From Hymenochaete sp. R1 (Eukaryota > Basidiomycota > Agaricomycetes > Hymenochaetales > Hymenochaetaceae): a DNA stretch of 13,421 nucleotides. The translations under genes and the position numbers were made by a program. The first letter of the stretch is position 1, and each line of letters begins with the position of its first letter. Positions 1 through 9,120 of the stretch are shown here, one piece after another. The DNA lies in the NCBI GenBank assembly GCA_019400425.1, contig JAFREE010000313.1:1-13421 (forward strand). Direction: 5' to 3'. The notes below the pieces were generated by a model, which did no database searches, was not told where the DNA came from, and was given only the letters and a program-made list of their open reading frames with translations.

Positions 1-1
1 C

Positions 2-314
2 CGGTCAAATAAATCTTCCAACAAGCCCGACAATGAACTGAAAGAATTCGAAGGGGTAAGTGCTCTGCATTCGCCAAATCGTCAATCATTTAACTAAGAC
101 CTTTCCATTAGATTCTCGAGGAGCATAAGCGTCAAGGAGAAGAAGATCAAGCACTCGAAAAACGTGCGGAGAATAAGAAGGCTGGCGCCCGGAAACGCGC
201 TGCACGAAAAGGTATGAAAATCCTTCGCAAAGAAAGTCCCAGCCCATTTCTAATAAACTGGCGCTGTTTATAGGGACACGTCGAAAAGTCAGAGGTGATG
301 ATGGCTCAGAGTAG
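2..314 (+). CDS. 3' end of an unrecognised gene with a Lys/Arg-rich C-terminus (partial)
   Basis: Three exons can be joined: 2-55, 112-211 and 274-314, ending in TAG at 312-314. The introns are 56-111 (donor GTAAGT, branch-like CTAAG, acceptor TTAG) and 212-273 (donor GTATGA, acceptor TATAG); phases are 0 and 1 and fit. The visible tail is about 64 residues. It begins with a Ser/Asn/Lys stretch, continues with a charged, probably helical stretch (EEHKRQGEEDQALEKR), then a strongly basic block (KKAGARKRAARK, GTRRKVRG), and ends DDGSE. The basic clusters look like a nuclear or nucleolar targeting and RNA-binding tail, but that is inference and I do not recognise the family. The gene starts left of the window. 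The splice pattern with matching phases is the main support. Confidence 0.6.
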
Positions 315-631
315 CTTCGATTCTTTCCTTTTTTTGTATTACCCGGACCTGCCAGTGATCTGTTCGTATCCAGATTATTTTTGTTATACTGTAGTGTTTT
401 TTGTAGATATGATTCGAATTTCCCGTCTCTATAATCGCGTCAGAGAACGATCACCCTTCAATTCTATCTTGGAAATGCAAGATTAAGAGTAGAGAATAGT
501 GATTTGAGAATAAGAGCCTGCGCCGAAAACAATTTGACTTGCAAAGGTTGAAACGATGTCGCGCTCCGCACATCTTGCCCACAGAGCTGCGAGACGCGCG
601 CTCCTCTCACTGCAACCACCATCACTGCAGC
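315..631. other. intergenic stretch between the first gene and the 632 fragment
   Basis: This holds the 3' flank of the first gene. It is T-rich around 325-410, and the only open frame in it (295-486) overlaps the end of the spliced gene and has no coding character. No RNA gene or repeat is visible. Confidence 0.4.
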
Positions 632-1040
632 ATGGCCGCATATGAGCCCGAAGGGATTCCTCCTCGCAGCCTGCTATCGTGTCTGGATCATATTTTGGCC
701 TTAGAACCTGCCAGCAGTAAACAAAAGCAAAAGCCCACTAAATCCTTGATTACTGTTTCAGGCTTTCTGACAGGAGAAATAGCCAACGGCGTCGTTCTTT
801 TCAAGTTACAGCGCAGAAGCTGGAGAAGTTGCCCAAGAAGGATCCGGAGGAAAAACGCGCAATAACGACTGATATTTTTATGATGGTGTTGGACATTTCT
901 GAAGAAGATCTGGGAGGGAATGACCACTAGCTAAGAGCTATCGCTGTGCTGCCTTCGTGTCTGTGGAATAATTGTGCTCGAGCAACTTTACCTTGCCATC
1001 GAACTCCAGGACAAAGAGCAATTTAAGCGTTGCCTATGAG
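632..1040 (+). pseudogene. unrecognised coding-like fragments, possibly the 5' part of a decayed or multi-intron gene
   Basis: An ATG at 632 opens a frame that reads like protein (MAAYEPEGIPPRSLLSCL onward to about 800). From about 815 the coding-like reading moves to another frame (AQKLEKLPKKDPEEKR, then DIFMMVLDISEEDLGG), stopping at TAG 928-930. A third frame at about 935-1037 reads IIVLEQLYLAIELQDKEQF before TGA. The shift between the first two frames needs removal of a length of 2 mod 3. A GTTTCA...CGCAG stretch of 62 nt would do it, but the donor is poor. Each piece has the charged, Leu-rich texture of real protein, while no single frame is long. I do not recognise a family. It may be a working gene with several introns or a pseudogene; the poor splice sites favour decay. 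Confidence 0.3.
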
Positions 1041-1134
1041 GCATTTTTCAAGGTGAATTTTTGTACATGCTATATTCATAAGCCGTGAACACCTAAAAAA
1101 GCCATCCTACCAGGGCACCATCCCCTCCGGGAAG

Positions 1135-1571
1135 ATGGGGGGGAAATCGCTTTATAACCTTCAGAAACGGGGTCGGACAGGTACGAGACCCTTAATGGCA
1201 ATCGAAGTACTGGAAATTGCAGTCGGAGAACATCTGGAAAGGTTCAACCGAGAATCCTTCCTGCGGGTGTTTGTATGGATTGGCTTTCGTTTCAATCTCG
1301 AAATCAGACCGGAAGGCAAGGCAGCGCTCACAAAGTCATGATGGACTACGTCCGATGCAACACATCTACGTGAATATAAGGATTATCTCCTTACCAAATG
1401 GCCGGTCCCGTTTCCTCAGGCTTCGTCAAGTTTCCGCGGGCTCTACAGAGACGTTTTCCGAGAATGGGTTTTGCATTTGGTCCGAGCACGACGTTGCTAT
1501 TGCTGGGGTGCGCAACACAAAGTCACCGGGAAAAACTTACGTCTCTATACTCACTTACGATGCATGGTGGA
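1135..1571 (+). pseudogene. unrecognised coding-like fragment broken by a stop or frameshift
   Basis: One frame is open from 1135 to 1338 (for example GEHLERFNRESFLRVFVWIG) and again from 1342 to 1571 (EYKDYLLTKWPVPFPQ, then FRGLYRDVFREWVLHLVR), divided by one TGA at 1339-1341. Around the break another frame also reads well (HKVMMDYVRCNTST) and would join EYKDYLL after loss of one base near 1371. A possible intron lies near the start (GTACGA about 1180 to TTGCAG about 1225). It could continue the fragments at 632-1040, since strand and spacing agree. No family is recognised. The alternative frame open over 1217-1660 has less protein-like composition and was not chosen. Confidence 0.3.
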
Positions 1572-2106
1572 ATACACGTGAATGTGGTTTCAATCTTTTG
1601 ATTATTCTATGCTTTGCTTTCAAGGGTTACACTTTCTTTTCTATGTTAGTTTTCTTGTAAATATTAATCTTCGTCCGAGTCCGCATCATTTGTAGTGCTC
1701 CGTGTCAATTTGATGCTTTCCCTTACTTACCTGTCCTCAATGTAGCTGATAGATCTGCTGTACTGCCGTGTCGAATAAAGCTATATATAATAGATGATTT
1801 CAAAAGTCGTGCCGGGAACTAAAAGGAAATCGCAGAGATTCTGAGGCTGAGGCTGAGGCTCGGAGTTGATGACGTAAGACGTTTGTAATAATATTAATTT
1901 GAACCACAACACGAACACGACGCGTGAATCTCGGTCCAACCCCCAGCGTGTCTGGACATCACGGTGATTCTGGACTATTTGTCGTTCTACACACTAGTAC
2001 TCCTAAGCTCGCTCCTTGACAACGACGACGACGACGACGACGAAGGAGTGAAGATATCTGACGGCAGTATCCAACTCGCTGGCATCGTCAGTGCTCAGCG
2101 TCAGCT
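1572..2106. promoter_or_regulatory. 5' flank of the LIM gene
   Basis: This non-coding stretch precedes the LIM gene start at 2107. It holds a tandem CTGAGG repeat (about 1842-1862), a CRE/bZIP-like TGACGTAA at 1870-1877, and a CGA microsatellite at about 2023-2045 just before the start codon. The TGACGTAA match is to a general bZIP consensus and may be chance. AATAAA-like signals near 1775 could serve the upstream fragment. Confidence 0.35.
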
Positions 2107-5100
2107 ATGAACTATTCGTCTTATTACCAGCAAGCTCAGAATCAAGCCCCTATCCATGCTCAAGCACACTCGGGTTTGCCCTTCTACACGGCTCGGCAGA
2201 GGTTCGAGCAGGTGCAATCTCAAGCAGCGTATCCTGCGACATCATACTCTATGACACACAATGCTCGCCCTCCTGCCCACTCTCATTCCCATTCATATTC
2301 TCTTCCAACGAACACTCCCAGCGTCAACTCCAGTGCGATGGTTGGTACTACTGGAAGCACCCAGCCGGATAATCATAATTCTGGGCCGCATGGAAGCTCG
2401 TTAGGTCAACCCCCACCACACCTACGTCATAACGCATTCGCCTTCAAGCAGTTCGACCGACCACCGCAGCATCCTGCGCAGCAGCGTCGCACAGGAAGCA
2501 GCCGCGAGAGCTCGCCCGTGCGTGGGCCTACATCGCTACCGCAGAATGAATATGAATACGTCAATGAAGGAGGAAAGGAACAAGGTCGAGGGCAAGGGCA
2601 GCAAGCCTTTCGTTGGAACAGTGTGCAGGATTACCAACCGCCTTACGCTGCGGCGATGGTTTCACCTGCAACCTCCTCATCCTCCGCAGGCGCCACTGCT
2701 GGGATCGGTGCTTCTTCAAGCACACCAACTGCAGGACGCTCAAATCCAAATATGGAAGGCGTATACGGGTATAGACAAGGCCCCAGTTATAGCCAGAATC
2801 AGCAACACCGACAGGATTCGTGGGTGCAGGCTCAGGCTTTGATGCAGCACATACCTCCGACTGCTCTTTGGCTGCAGAGCGTGTATAATCCACCGGGAGG
2901 GGTACAACAGCAATCACCGAATCGGGCTCAGCTGAGCCAAGGACAACGGACGCAGATGGAAAGAACCGTATCTTCTGACGTGAGTGCTCATTTAAGTCTT
3001 ATATTCTCGCTCATCTTACACTACTGTTTGTGTCCTTGTTTTATCTGTTCCGGCTGCGTTGGTATGTCACGGTATCAATGGATAAAAGTCTTCGGCGTAC
3101 TCTTCAAGGCTGGGTTACTCTCAACCGAATCATGACATGAAAAATACATACCGTGACGGTGGTCCCCAAACCCAGATGAACCCTTCTTCTGCATTTCCAC
3201 CAAGTCCGAATAAGACATCACCCCAGATGTCAGCTTTTATTCCACGACAAACGCATTTCGACCAGTCTAAGAGCCCGCCCCAACTCCATCAGCCATCGCA
3301 ACCTCAAGCCCCATCTTTTGCGACCCGTTCACGCTCTCAAACCCAATCACTTGTCCCTACAGCGTCTTCCGCTTCTTCGGATGTAACCAGAACAGCTGCA
3401 TCAAACCCTATAGCACCAACTGCCCCCACCCGTCGGCCACTCCCACAACCTGTATCCAGCGGCGAAGGCACACAATCTAAACCAAGACCGCGTCCGATGT
3501 CGATGCCCCCTCAGACGTTCTCGATTCCGGTCCCACAGTCGTCCTTTCCAGATCCAAATGTTACATCTGGACCTCCGCCATATTCACCTGGGCCGAATGG
3601 GAGGGGCCTGCCCAATATTGGATTGGGATCTAGTTTTAATAACCGGAATCATGAAAGCGCGGTTGATGCTTCACCTTCACTGGCTCAGATTGCGGATCGG
3701 GGTATGTCTTTTGGCGGGCAGTAGCATGGAAAGGGGCATCATTCCCAGAGCATAGAAACACGGACGACGGCGGGTCCAAATAGAGCACGAGCGGGGAGCC
3801 TATCGCCGCAGCGACGCGCCCTGCCTTCGCCGGGGGCACCCTCTAATCCTTTACCACGATCGGTGATGGTGCCAAACATTTCAGAGAAACCAACTGGAGG
3901 ACTTCCGCCTTCAAATATCGACTTCGGAGCTGGCGTGAATAGTGGTGCAAGCCTGCCGAAGACTCCCGAAACGATAGTCTCTTCGTCGAACGAACATTCT
4001 TCCAATACAACCTCGGCGTCAAAAATCACCTGCGCTCGATAATGCGTCTCATAAGTCACCAACCCAGACTCGGAGGAGGGCATTACCCCAGCCCCAGGGA
4101 CCGTCCCGCATCACACCTTTGACGTCACCTGTTCTTTCCAAGGTGTCTGCAGTCTCAGAGGCCAATAGCAGCCTGGTTGTAACAGGTAAAGGGACCGCCG
4201 AATTAGAGAGGAAAGGGACGGTGTCAGTTTCTGAGCTGGTATCGAAGCTAAGTGGCAATGGCAATGATCAAACTTGGAGTGAAGAGCGGAACTCTGGCAT
4301 AGTAAAGCGAGCCGTATCGAGCAGGGGTCCTCGCGGGCCGTTTGGGATCAAGGCGTCTCCCTCATCATTTCCATCAGCTACGATGTCAACCCCACCGGTA
4401 GCGGCGCCTGCAGTCCAGCAAAGTCAGAGTTCCGACTCCCATGCGTCTTCTATTTCCACATCCACATCTAAGTCTACGCCTTCAGCAGCAGCCAGCGTGG
4501 ATGCGAAAGTAGATGCTAAATCCGGTGCTGCCTCGACTGAAACGGAAAGTGAGGATGAATATTTTCTTGCACCCGAAGCAGAGGAAAGCCCCGTCTTGTC
4601 GCGCCTCCAACTCGAAAGTTCGCACTCACCTCCTTCGCCTCAGTATGGCATTCTAGACCTTCCGCGGAAAGACGCGATACCGACAAATGGTATCAACCAG
4701 AAAGTTATGTCAGACATGGTGCAGCAATCGCCGCAATATGGCATTCGGGACCTACCGACACGAATGGAACGTGAACGAGGGCGATGGGGTGGTAACTCTC
4801 GGTCTATAGTCAAACTTAAAGACGAGGCTGAATTTACTACGACGGGAGAAATCCAGAGATCTCCGCAGTATGGCATCAAAGATCTTCCGCAGCGGACTAA
4901 AAGTGTTGTGGAGAGGCGGCGTGCATGGGAGCGGGTTGAGGCAGGAATGAAGGAGATGGATGTTGGTGAACCAGAACGTAAGACTGGAGTCGGAGCAACA
5001 CCATCAAAGGCGAGGTCTCAGTCGTCCTTTCCGACAAAGAAGGCGTCATTCCCTCCAATAATGTCGAGATCTACCACCTCTTCTGCGTCCAGTACAGGTG

Positions 5101-7180
5101 CGAGCACAATGCAGCACCCAACTCTTGCCTCGCTTGCTTTAGGCAGAAGGTCAGCTCTGGTGATGCCAGTACCTTCACCGCAGCCTCAGACACCTCAACA
5201 GACGCAAAAGTTACCTATGCCAGTAGTGCGGCATCCAAAGCCATCGCGTACTGAACGTACCCCGAGTTGGACACTGCCAACGGCGAATCTAGACTTCTTG
5301 AGTAAGGAAAAGGGCAGAAGTACAGACGCGGACGGAAGCAAGGAAGCGAAGTCTCAGAGGGGAGCGAGAGACAGAGGGGCGGACGTGGAAAAGATCATGG
5401 GTGGAGCGAGCGCTGGAGAGGGGAAAACGAGTATGGCACTGAAATTTGCAGCGATGAGTTTGGTCGAGGAAGAACATGAAAAGAAAGAGGATAAAGCTAC
5501 GGTTCAACCTCAGCAACGACAGACCCGTCGCGGTCCACAGACTGCTGAATCGCAGTTGGGATCGACGATTTTCTCGAGGAAGTCTGCCAATTCGAATACA
5601 CCAAGTGAGCCTGCCCCGACTCCACAAGTTCAGGTTGAAGCCCGATCTACGACTTCAAGTAACACGCCATCTCCATCCCGGCCTCCCTCACAAACTCACT
5701 CTCCCATCAAATCTCAGCCATTCTCTTCTCGTACTGATCCGCGACGCATCATCAATAATGCAGAGTTGGACCTGAACCTCGACGATGCGCCACCTCCGCC
5801 CGCTGTGAATGTCAATACAAGACGCTCACCTTCACCTGCGAGGTCAAGAACTCTGATATCTGGAACCCCGGGTCAGAGCCCGTCATTCCAATCATCCAGA
5901 CGCCCCACGATGTGCCTCAGCAGGCAAAACCTCCGATACCTATGATCAGCCTGCCCGATGACGACCCGCCTTCCATCCGCGTGTCAGCTTCAGAGAAGCC
6001 CGCCATACCAACAATCTCGTTCCCTGCAGGAGATGAAGACGAGGAGAATGATTCAGGAGGCGGTCCGACGGTCTCGATATCGGGCGTAGACGATACGACA
6101 CGCAAACGTGCGTCTGTTCCGTTGATCCTAGAGGACCTCGCGAATGCACCTCAACCAACGAAGCGCGGGTTACCACGCCCACCGTCTGGTGCTCCGACGA
6201 CGCAGAGCTCGTCTAATGTATCTGCCGTACCCTCACCATCGACCGTTTCGACCTCGTCCTCTACATCCAGCGCGGGTGCGAGAGGAAGAGGTAGACGTGG
6301 TGGTTTGACATGCGGTGGATGTCAACAGAGTATCATTGGAAGAATCGTGAGCGCGATGGGGCTGCGTTGGCACCCACAGTGTTTCAAGTGTTGTGTGTGC
6401 GGGGAATACTTGGAGCATGTAAGCAGCTACGAGCACGATGGCAGACCCTATTGTCATTTGGATTATCACGAGGTAAGCATCAGTCGGATCTTTGTTTTAA
6501 ATTTTACTTTTCAAGAATGCTCACGCAAACGAATTCGGCGTTCTTCCTAGATCTTCGCCCCTCAGTGCTACAGCTGCAAAACGCCCATCATCGACGAACG
6601 CTTCATCACCCTCGACGACCCCGCCCTCGGCAAACGCGCCTACCACGAACAGCACTTCTTCTGCGCCGAATGCGGTGACCCTTTCCTCGCTCCCTCTTCC
6701 TCCTCCGCCAAGAACGCGTCGGGTGCGGGTGCGGGTGCGGTAGCCCCAACGCGCGAGAGCATCAACATCAAAGGCGACGGCGCGTTCGACGTCGCGATGG
6801 ACGCGGACGGCGAGGAAGTTGGCTTCACGGTATTCAAAGGCCATCCGTACTGCGAGGCGTGCCATGTACGCTTGAGGGCGCCGAAATGTAGGGCGTGTAA
6901 GAGGAGTATTAGGGATGGTGATCGGGCTGTGGAAGCGCTTGGTGGGAAATGGTGTTTTGAATGTTTCGCCTGCGAGGTGAGCTTTGCCTTTCCTTTCTTC
7001 CTCTTTTCCTTTGGCCTTTAGCGCACTCGTATGCACTTTTGTTTTGTGGGTCTAGGGAGGCTGATCGTTTCTTATTCGTAGGGATGTAAGGAGCCATTCG
7101 AGGAGCCGTCGTTCTTCCAGAGAGACAAGAAACCGTTCTGTGAGCGGTGTTTCAGCATCACCATCCGGAACGAGGTTTAG
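2107..7180 (+). CDS. pxl1: paxillin-like protein with three C-terminal LIM domains
   Basis: Exons read 2107-2979, 3089-3701, 3756-6472 (with two frame problems, see separate entries), 6551-6976 and 7082-7180, giving roughly 1,570 residues. The start ATG at 2107 opens MNYSSYYQQAQNQ. Residues 1 to about 1,350 are Ser/Pro/Gln-rich and probably disordered, with SPxR-type sites and two short repeat families. The C-terminus carries three LIM zinc-binding domains and ends SITIRNEV. No RhoGAP, kinase or homeobox is present, which argues against the Rga/Lrg class. A long disordered tail plus three C-terminal LIM domains is the build of fission yeast Pxl1, which acts at the cytokinetic ring; budding yeast Pxl1 has two LIMs and acts in polarity. 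By analogy it is probably a cytoskeletal scaffold at septa or growth sites. The LIM identity is certain; the Pxl1 assignment rests on architecture, not alignment. Confidence 0.85.
2980..3088 (+). other. intron 1 of the LIM gene
   Basis: The donor is a consensus GTGAGT after codon GAC. The acceptor AAAAG at 3088 is the only AG before 3137 that keeps the downstream frame open, giving SSAYSSRLGYSQPNHDM. The polypyrimidine tract is weak, so the acceptor is inferred from frame. Confidence 0.7.
3702..3755 (+). other. intron 2 of the LIM gene, 54 nt with an in-frame stop
   Basis: The donor is GTATGT and the acceptor CATAG. The length is a multiple of three, and the intron contains the TAG at 3722-3724 that would otherwise end the frame. 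Splicing joins GCG GAT CGG G to AA ACA CGG in phase 1. If retained, the protein would stop about 1,000 residues before the LIM domains. Confidence 0.75.
4011..4030 (+). other. first frame switch in the LIM gene, at an A5 run
   Basis: Upstream coding is in the frame of 3756-4020 (...NTTSASK). Downstream coding is in the next frame (SPALDNASHKSPTQTRR and on to 5945). Removing one A from the A5 run at 4021-4025 gives a smooth SASKSPALDNASHK. A 121-nt intron 3935-4055 (GTGAAT...ATAAG) would also restore frame, but its donor is weak and it would discard protein-like sequence. Confidence 0.6.
4635..4895 (+). repeat. three copies of an SPQYGIxDLP peptide motif in the LIM protein
   Basis: The copies are SPQYGILDLPRK (4635-4670), SPQYGIRDLPTR (4728-4763) and SPQYGIKDLPQR (4860-4895). 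Start-to-start spacing is 31 and 44 codons. Codons differ at silent positions (CCT/CCG, CAG/CAA, TAT unchanged), so this is not a recent DNA duplication. The linkers are unrelated. The likely role is a repeated short binding motif for one partner. Confidence 0.85.
5805..5881 (+). other. second frame switch in the LIM gene (weak intron or one-base indel)
   Basis: Coding moves from the frame open to 5945 into the frame that contains the LIM domains. One added base in the CCC at 5879-5881 gives GTPGQSPVIPIIQTP. An intron 5805-5878 (GTGAAT...CAGAG) would join PPPPA to PVIPIIQTP equally well. The new frame is coding by 5879, because the first unit of a three-unit peptide repeat is read there. Confidence 0.6.
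5879..6040 (+). repeat. three copies of an IPxI(S/Q)xP acidic motif
   Basis: The units are PVIPIIQTPHD, PPIPMISLPDDD and PAIPTISFPAGDED. Each is a Pro-Ile core followed by acidic residues, in the disordered region just before the LIM domains. It looks like a second repeated short linear motif. Confidence 0.65.
6473..6550 (+). other. intron between LIM1 and LIM2
   Basis: The donor is GTAAGC after codon GAG and the acceptor TCCTAG; 78 nt, phase 0. It joins LDYHE to IFAPQCYSC. Confidence 0.9.
6977..7081 (+). other. intron inside LIM3
   Basis: The donor is GTGAGC and the acceptor TTCGTAG; 105 nt, phase 0. It joins CFECFACE to GCKEPFEEPS, completing the LIM3 cysteine pattern. Confidence 0.9.
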
Positions 7181-8046
7181 TGGGTGGGCAATCCTCCCTT
7201 TCTTCCTTCACCATTCTCTCTTCTCCCTATCCCCAGCTTCTGCCTCAGACCCGACAGTCGAATCGGGGTAAATTTGCAGTTTCGGTATTCGTGATCTGTG
7301 ATGGTCTCGTACTTTTTTGTGGTTGCATCGCTGTTTTCTTTTTTTGGGGCGGGAGAAGGGTTGCTTTATCGCTTTATCGTTAAGATTAATGTTATTTTAT
7401 GATATCTATTCTATCGGACACAGGATGTCTTGTCTTGTCTTGTCTTGAGCTTATACATAAATGTACACGTACCATGAACAACAACAACAAGAGTTTTTGT
7501 TTTTTTGTACATTAGAAAGTTATCTTGCACTCGTGACTATCCCGTCGTCTTTTTCTCAGTCGTCCCGATAGACATTTGTGTCCTCATATCATATGGAGTG
7601 ACCAATGATAATGATCAATGGTAACCCACCTCTCACCCAGCCTAGTGTAGCATTTCCGAAAGTTCAACCAGCATCTCCTCGAATTTCGTATATGTAAATC
7701 TACGTTCCCTGCACATTCGCGCAATGCGTAAATATTTTCCTTCAAATCATTCGTACATACGTGTATACATCTGTTTGGAAGTAGCAGTAGCAGTAGTAGC
7801 AGTAGTTGTTGTTGGCCGAGTCGCCGTTGTTCAAGTTTAGTTTTTTTTTTCCTTCTTCCGTCCGTCCTCGAGTTCCAACTCGACCGACCCAACTCGACCC
7901 AACCCAAGCCCCCCACCCCCGCCATCGAACATACACGCGTAAAAGAAAACCAAGAAAAAACATGATCACGGATTGAATTTGATTGCGTCGTATCGTTTTC
8001 GTTTTCGTTCTATAGCACCTCCCGCTCGGTTCGATTCGGTTCGAGT
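7181..8046. other. non-coding 3' flank with simple repeats between convergent genes
   Basis: This is the 3' untranslated region and spacer after the LIM gene. It holds a GTCTT tandem run (about 7428-7447), ACA repeats (about 7478-7490), a GTAGCA/GTTGTT run (about 7782-7815), T runs near 7841 and CGTTTT repeats near 7998. The minus-strand open frames here are low-complexity products of these repeats. No RNA gene is seen. Confidence 0.5.
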
Positions 8047-8104
8047 TTACTTCTTCCCTTGGGCGGTCGGCTTGTTGATCTTGCCTCGGGGGAGGTACTC
8101 CATC
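8047..8104 (-). CDS. alternative or duplicated last exon of the small acidic gene
   Basis: Behind an ACCTAG acceptor this exon reads MEYLPRGKINKPTAQGKK, then TAA (8049-8047). It matches the tail of the other last exon (YAARGKVTKPSAQGKK): 11 of 16 residues from the shared Tyr are identical. Seven of those 11 identical residues use different synonymous codons. Joined to the exon 8675-8598 donor, the phase fits exactly (GA plus G gives GAG). This version lacks the acidic YEVEEDDEE end. Confidence 0.6.
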
Positions 8105-8374
8105 CTAGGTGGGGGAGAAACGGAAATGGTGGGTGTTTGAAGGATCGGATCGGATGGATGTTTGATGTGTTGTTTTGTGTTAGAATGTGGTGTGTGCGGA
8201 AGGGGGGGGGAGGGGGGGAGGTGTTAACGTTTGAATGGGACGTGTGAGATGGAGGATGATGAGAGGAAAGGCGAGTGAAATGAAATTGGGACGGAAATGG
8301 GGGGTTGGATGGACGGAAGGAAAGGAGAAAGATATCAAGAGGGATAAAAAACAAAGACAAAAAAAAGCCGACAT
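8105..8374. other. spacer between the two alternative last exons
   Basis: It is purine-rich on the plus strand, with G runs at about 8202-8218 and A runs near 8360. If the 8047 exon is used this is intron; otherwise it is 3' flank. No coding sequence is supported. Confidence 0.45.
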
Positions 8375-8986
8375 TCACTCCTCATCATCCTCCTCCACCT
8401 CGTATTTCTTTCCCTGCGCAGAAGGCTTCGTGACCTTCCCGCGCGCCGCGTACGAGATACCGGCACCACTATCGTTCATTCATTCATTAACATCGTCATC
8501 GACAAGAGCAACATTTTCGCGTCAACCCCCCCCCCCCCCTCCCGCGGAGGAGTAACTCGCGAATCGAAAACCAACTTCGAAAAAGGGGGCAACTCACTCG
8601 TCGCTGGCAGGCTCGTTCGACTGGTCGTACTCCGTTGACGCGGACCCGCTCTCGGCGGCTACCTCGAGGTCTTTCCTGTTTGGAGTTGGGGTCGAAGTTG
8701 AAGTTGGGGAGACGTAAGCGAGTTGGCGAATAGACGAGGAGGATGGAAGGGGATGATAGGGGAGGGGGGACGTACTGTTCCTCGGAAGCGTATGTGTTCT
8801 TTTGACTACTTTCGCCAACCGACCGACCAACCGACCAGCCAAAAAAAGAGAAGACATCAATCAATACTCACTCACAAGTACAACTAAAGCTCCACTCCAC
8901 ACCAGACAAAACCACAAAAGAAAGGAAAAGAAGGGGAACGCACCCCTCGGTCTTGACATCGTCCGACCCAGAACGACTCGACACAG
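8375..8986 (-). CDS. small acidic unrecognised protein, 3' exons (5' end not resolved)
   Basis: Four exons join on the minus strand: about 8986-8944, 8805-8776 (30 nt), 8675-8598 and 8468-8375. The donors are GTGCGT, GTACGT and GTGAGT; the acceptors are GTAG, ACAG and ATAG; all phases fit. The product reads SSRSGSDDVKTEGQ, KNTYASEEQKDLEVA, SASTEYDQSNEPASDD, then GISYAARGKVTKPSAQGKK and an acidic YEVEEDDEE end with TGA at 8377-8375. It is Ser/Glu/Asp-rich and probably disordered, apart from the basic RGKVTKPSAQGKK block. No start codon is found; the first exon's acceptor (GATGAG) is inferred, and the 5' part may lie upstream, be lost, or overlap the RNase T2 relic. The family is unrecognised; an acidic nuclear or chromatin protein is only a guess. 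Confidence 0.55.
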
Positions 8987-9120
8987 CTCATCAGCGGGTT
9001 GTTTGTGCCTATGTTGACGTCCTCGTTTGTCTTCTCATTCGGAGCGCCAAAAGGCCTTCCAGCACCGGTAGACGTCCCCGTACACAGTGCTGTACGCAAG
9101 TACGCACTCACGATGATGTT

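Larger units (their letters stand above)
6311..7150 (+). other. LIM1, LIM2 and LIM3 zinc-binding domains
   Basis: LIM1 (6311 to about 6470) fits C-x2-C-x16-H-x2-C-x2-C-x2-C-x17-C-x2-D. LIM2 (6566-6862) has C-x2-C-x22-H-x2-H-x2-C-x2-C, then a 59-residue stretch before the closing C-x2-C, far above the usual 16 to 21. The extra part is Ala/Gly/Ser-rich, from a GGTGCG tandem repeat at about 6718-6741. LIM3 (6887-7150) has C-x2-C-x18-C-x2-C-x2-C-x2-C-x16-C-x2-C, with Cys where His is usual. An intron splits LIM1 from LIM2, and another cuts inside LIM3 between CE and GC. Confidence 0.92.

Noticed and set aside
1217..1660. Plus-strand frame of 147 codons
   Set aside because: Composition is poor and the overlapping frame with EYKDYLLTKW is more protein-like; kept only as part of the fragment entry.
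2023..2045. Regular CGA repeat as a possible array
   Set aside because: It is a simple trinucleotide run with no spacers; no CRISPR-like structure exists in this eukaryotic window.
2561..2917. Minus-strand frame of 118 codons inside LIM gene exon 1
   Set aside because: Antisense shadow of the Ser/Gln/Pro-rich plus-strand exon.
4640..4879. Minus-strand frame with repeated MPYCGD
   Set aside because: It is a shadow of the plus-strand SPQYGI repeats in the LIM gene.
7584..7969. Minus-strand frames with Leu, Tyr and Cys runs
   Set aside because: They are low-complexity translations of the GTAGCA/GTTGTT microsatellite and T runs.
8010..8378. Minus-strand frame of 122 codons rich in Pro, Ser, His and Phe
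   Set aside because: Composition follows purine/pyrimidine-biased DNA, and it reads in a different frame across the conserved last exon at 8047-8104.
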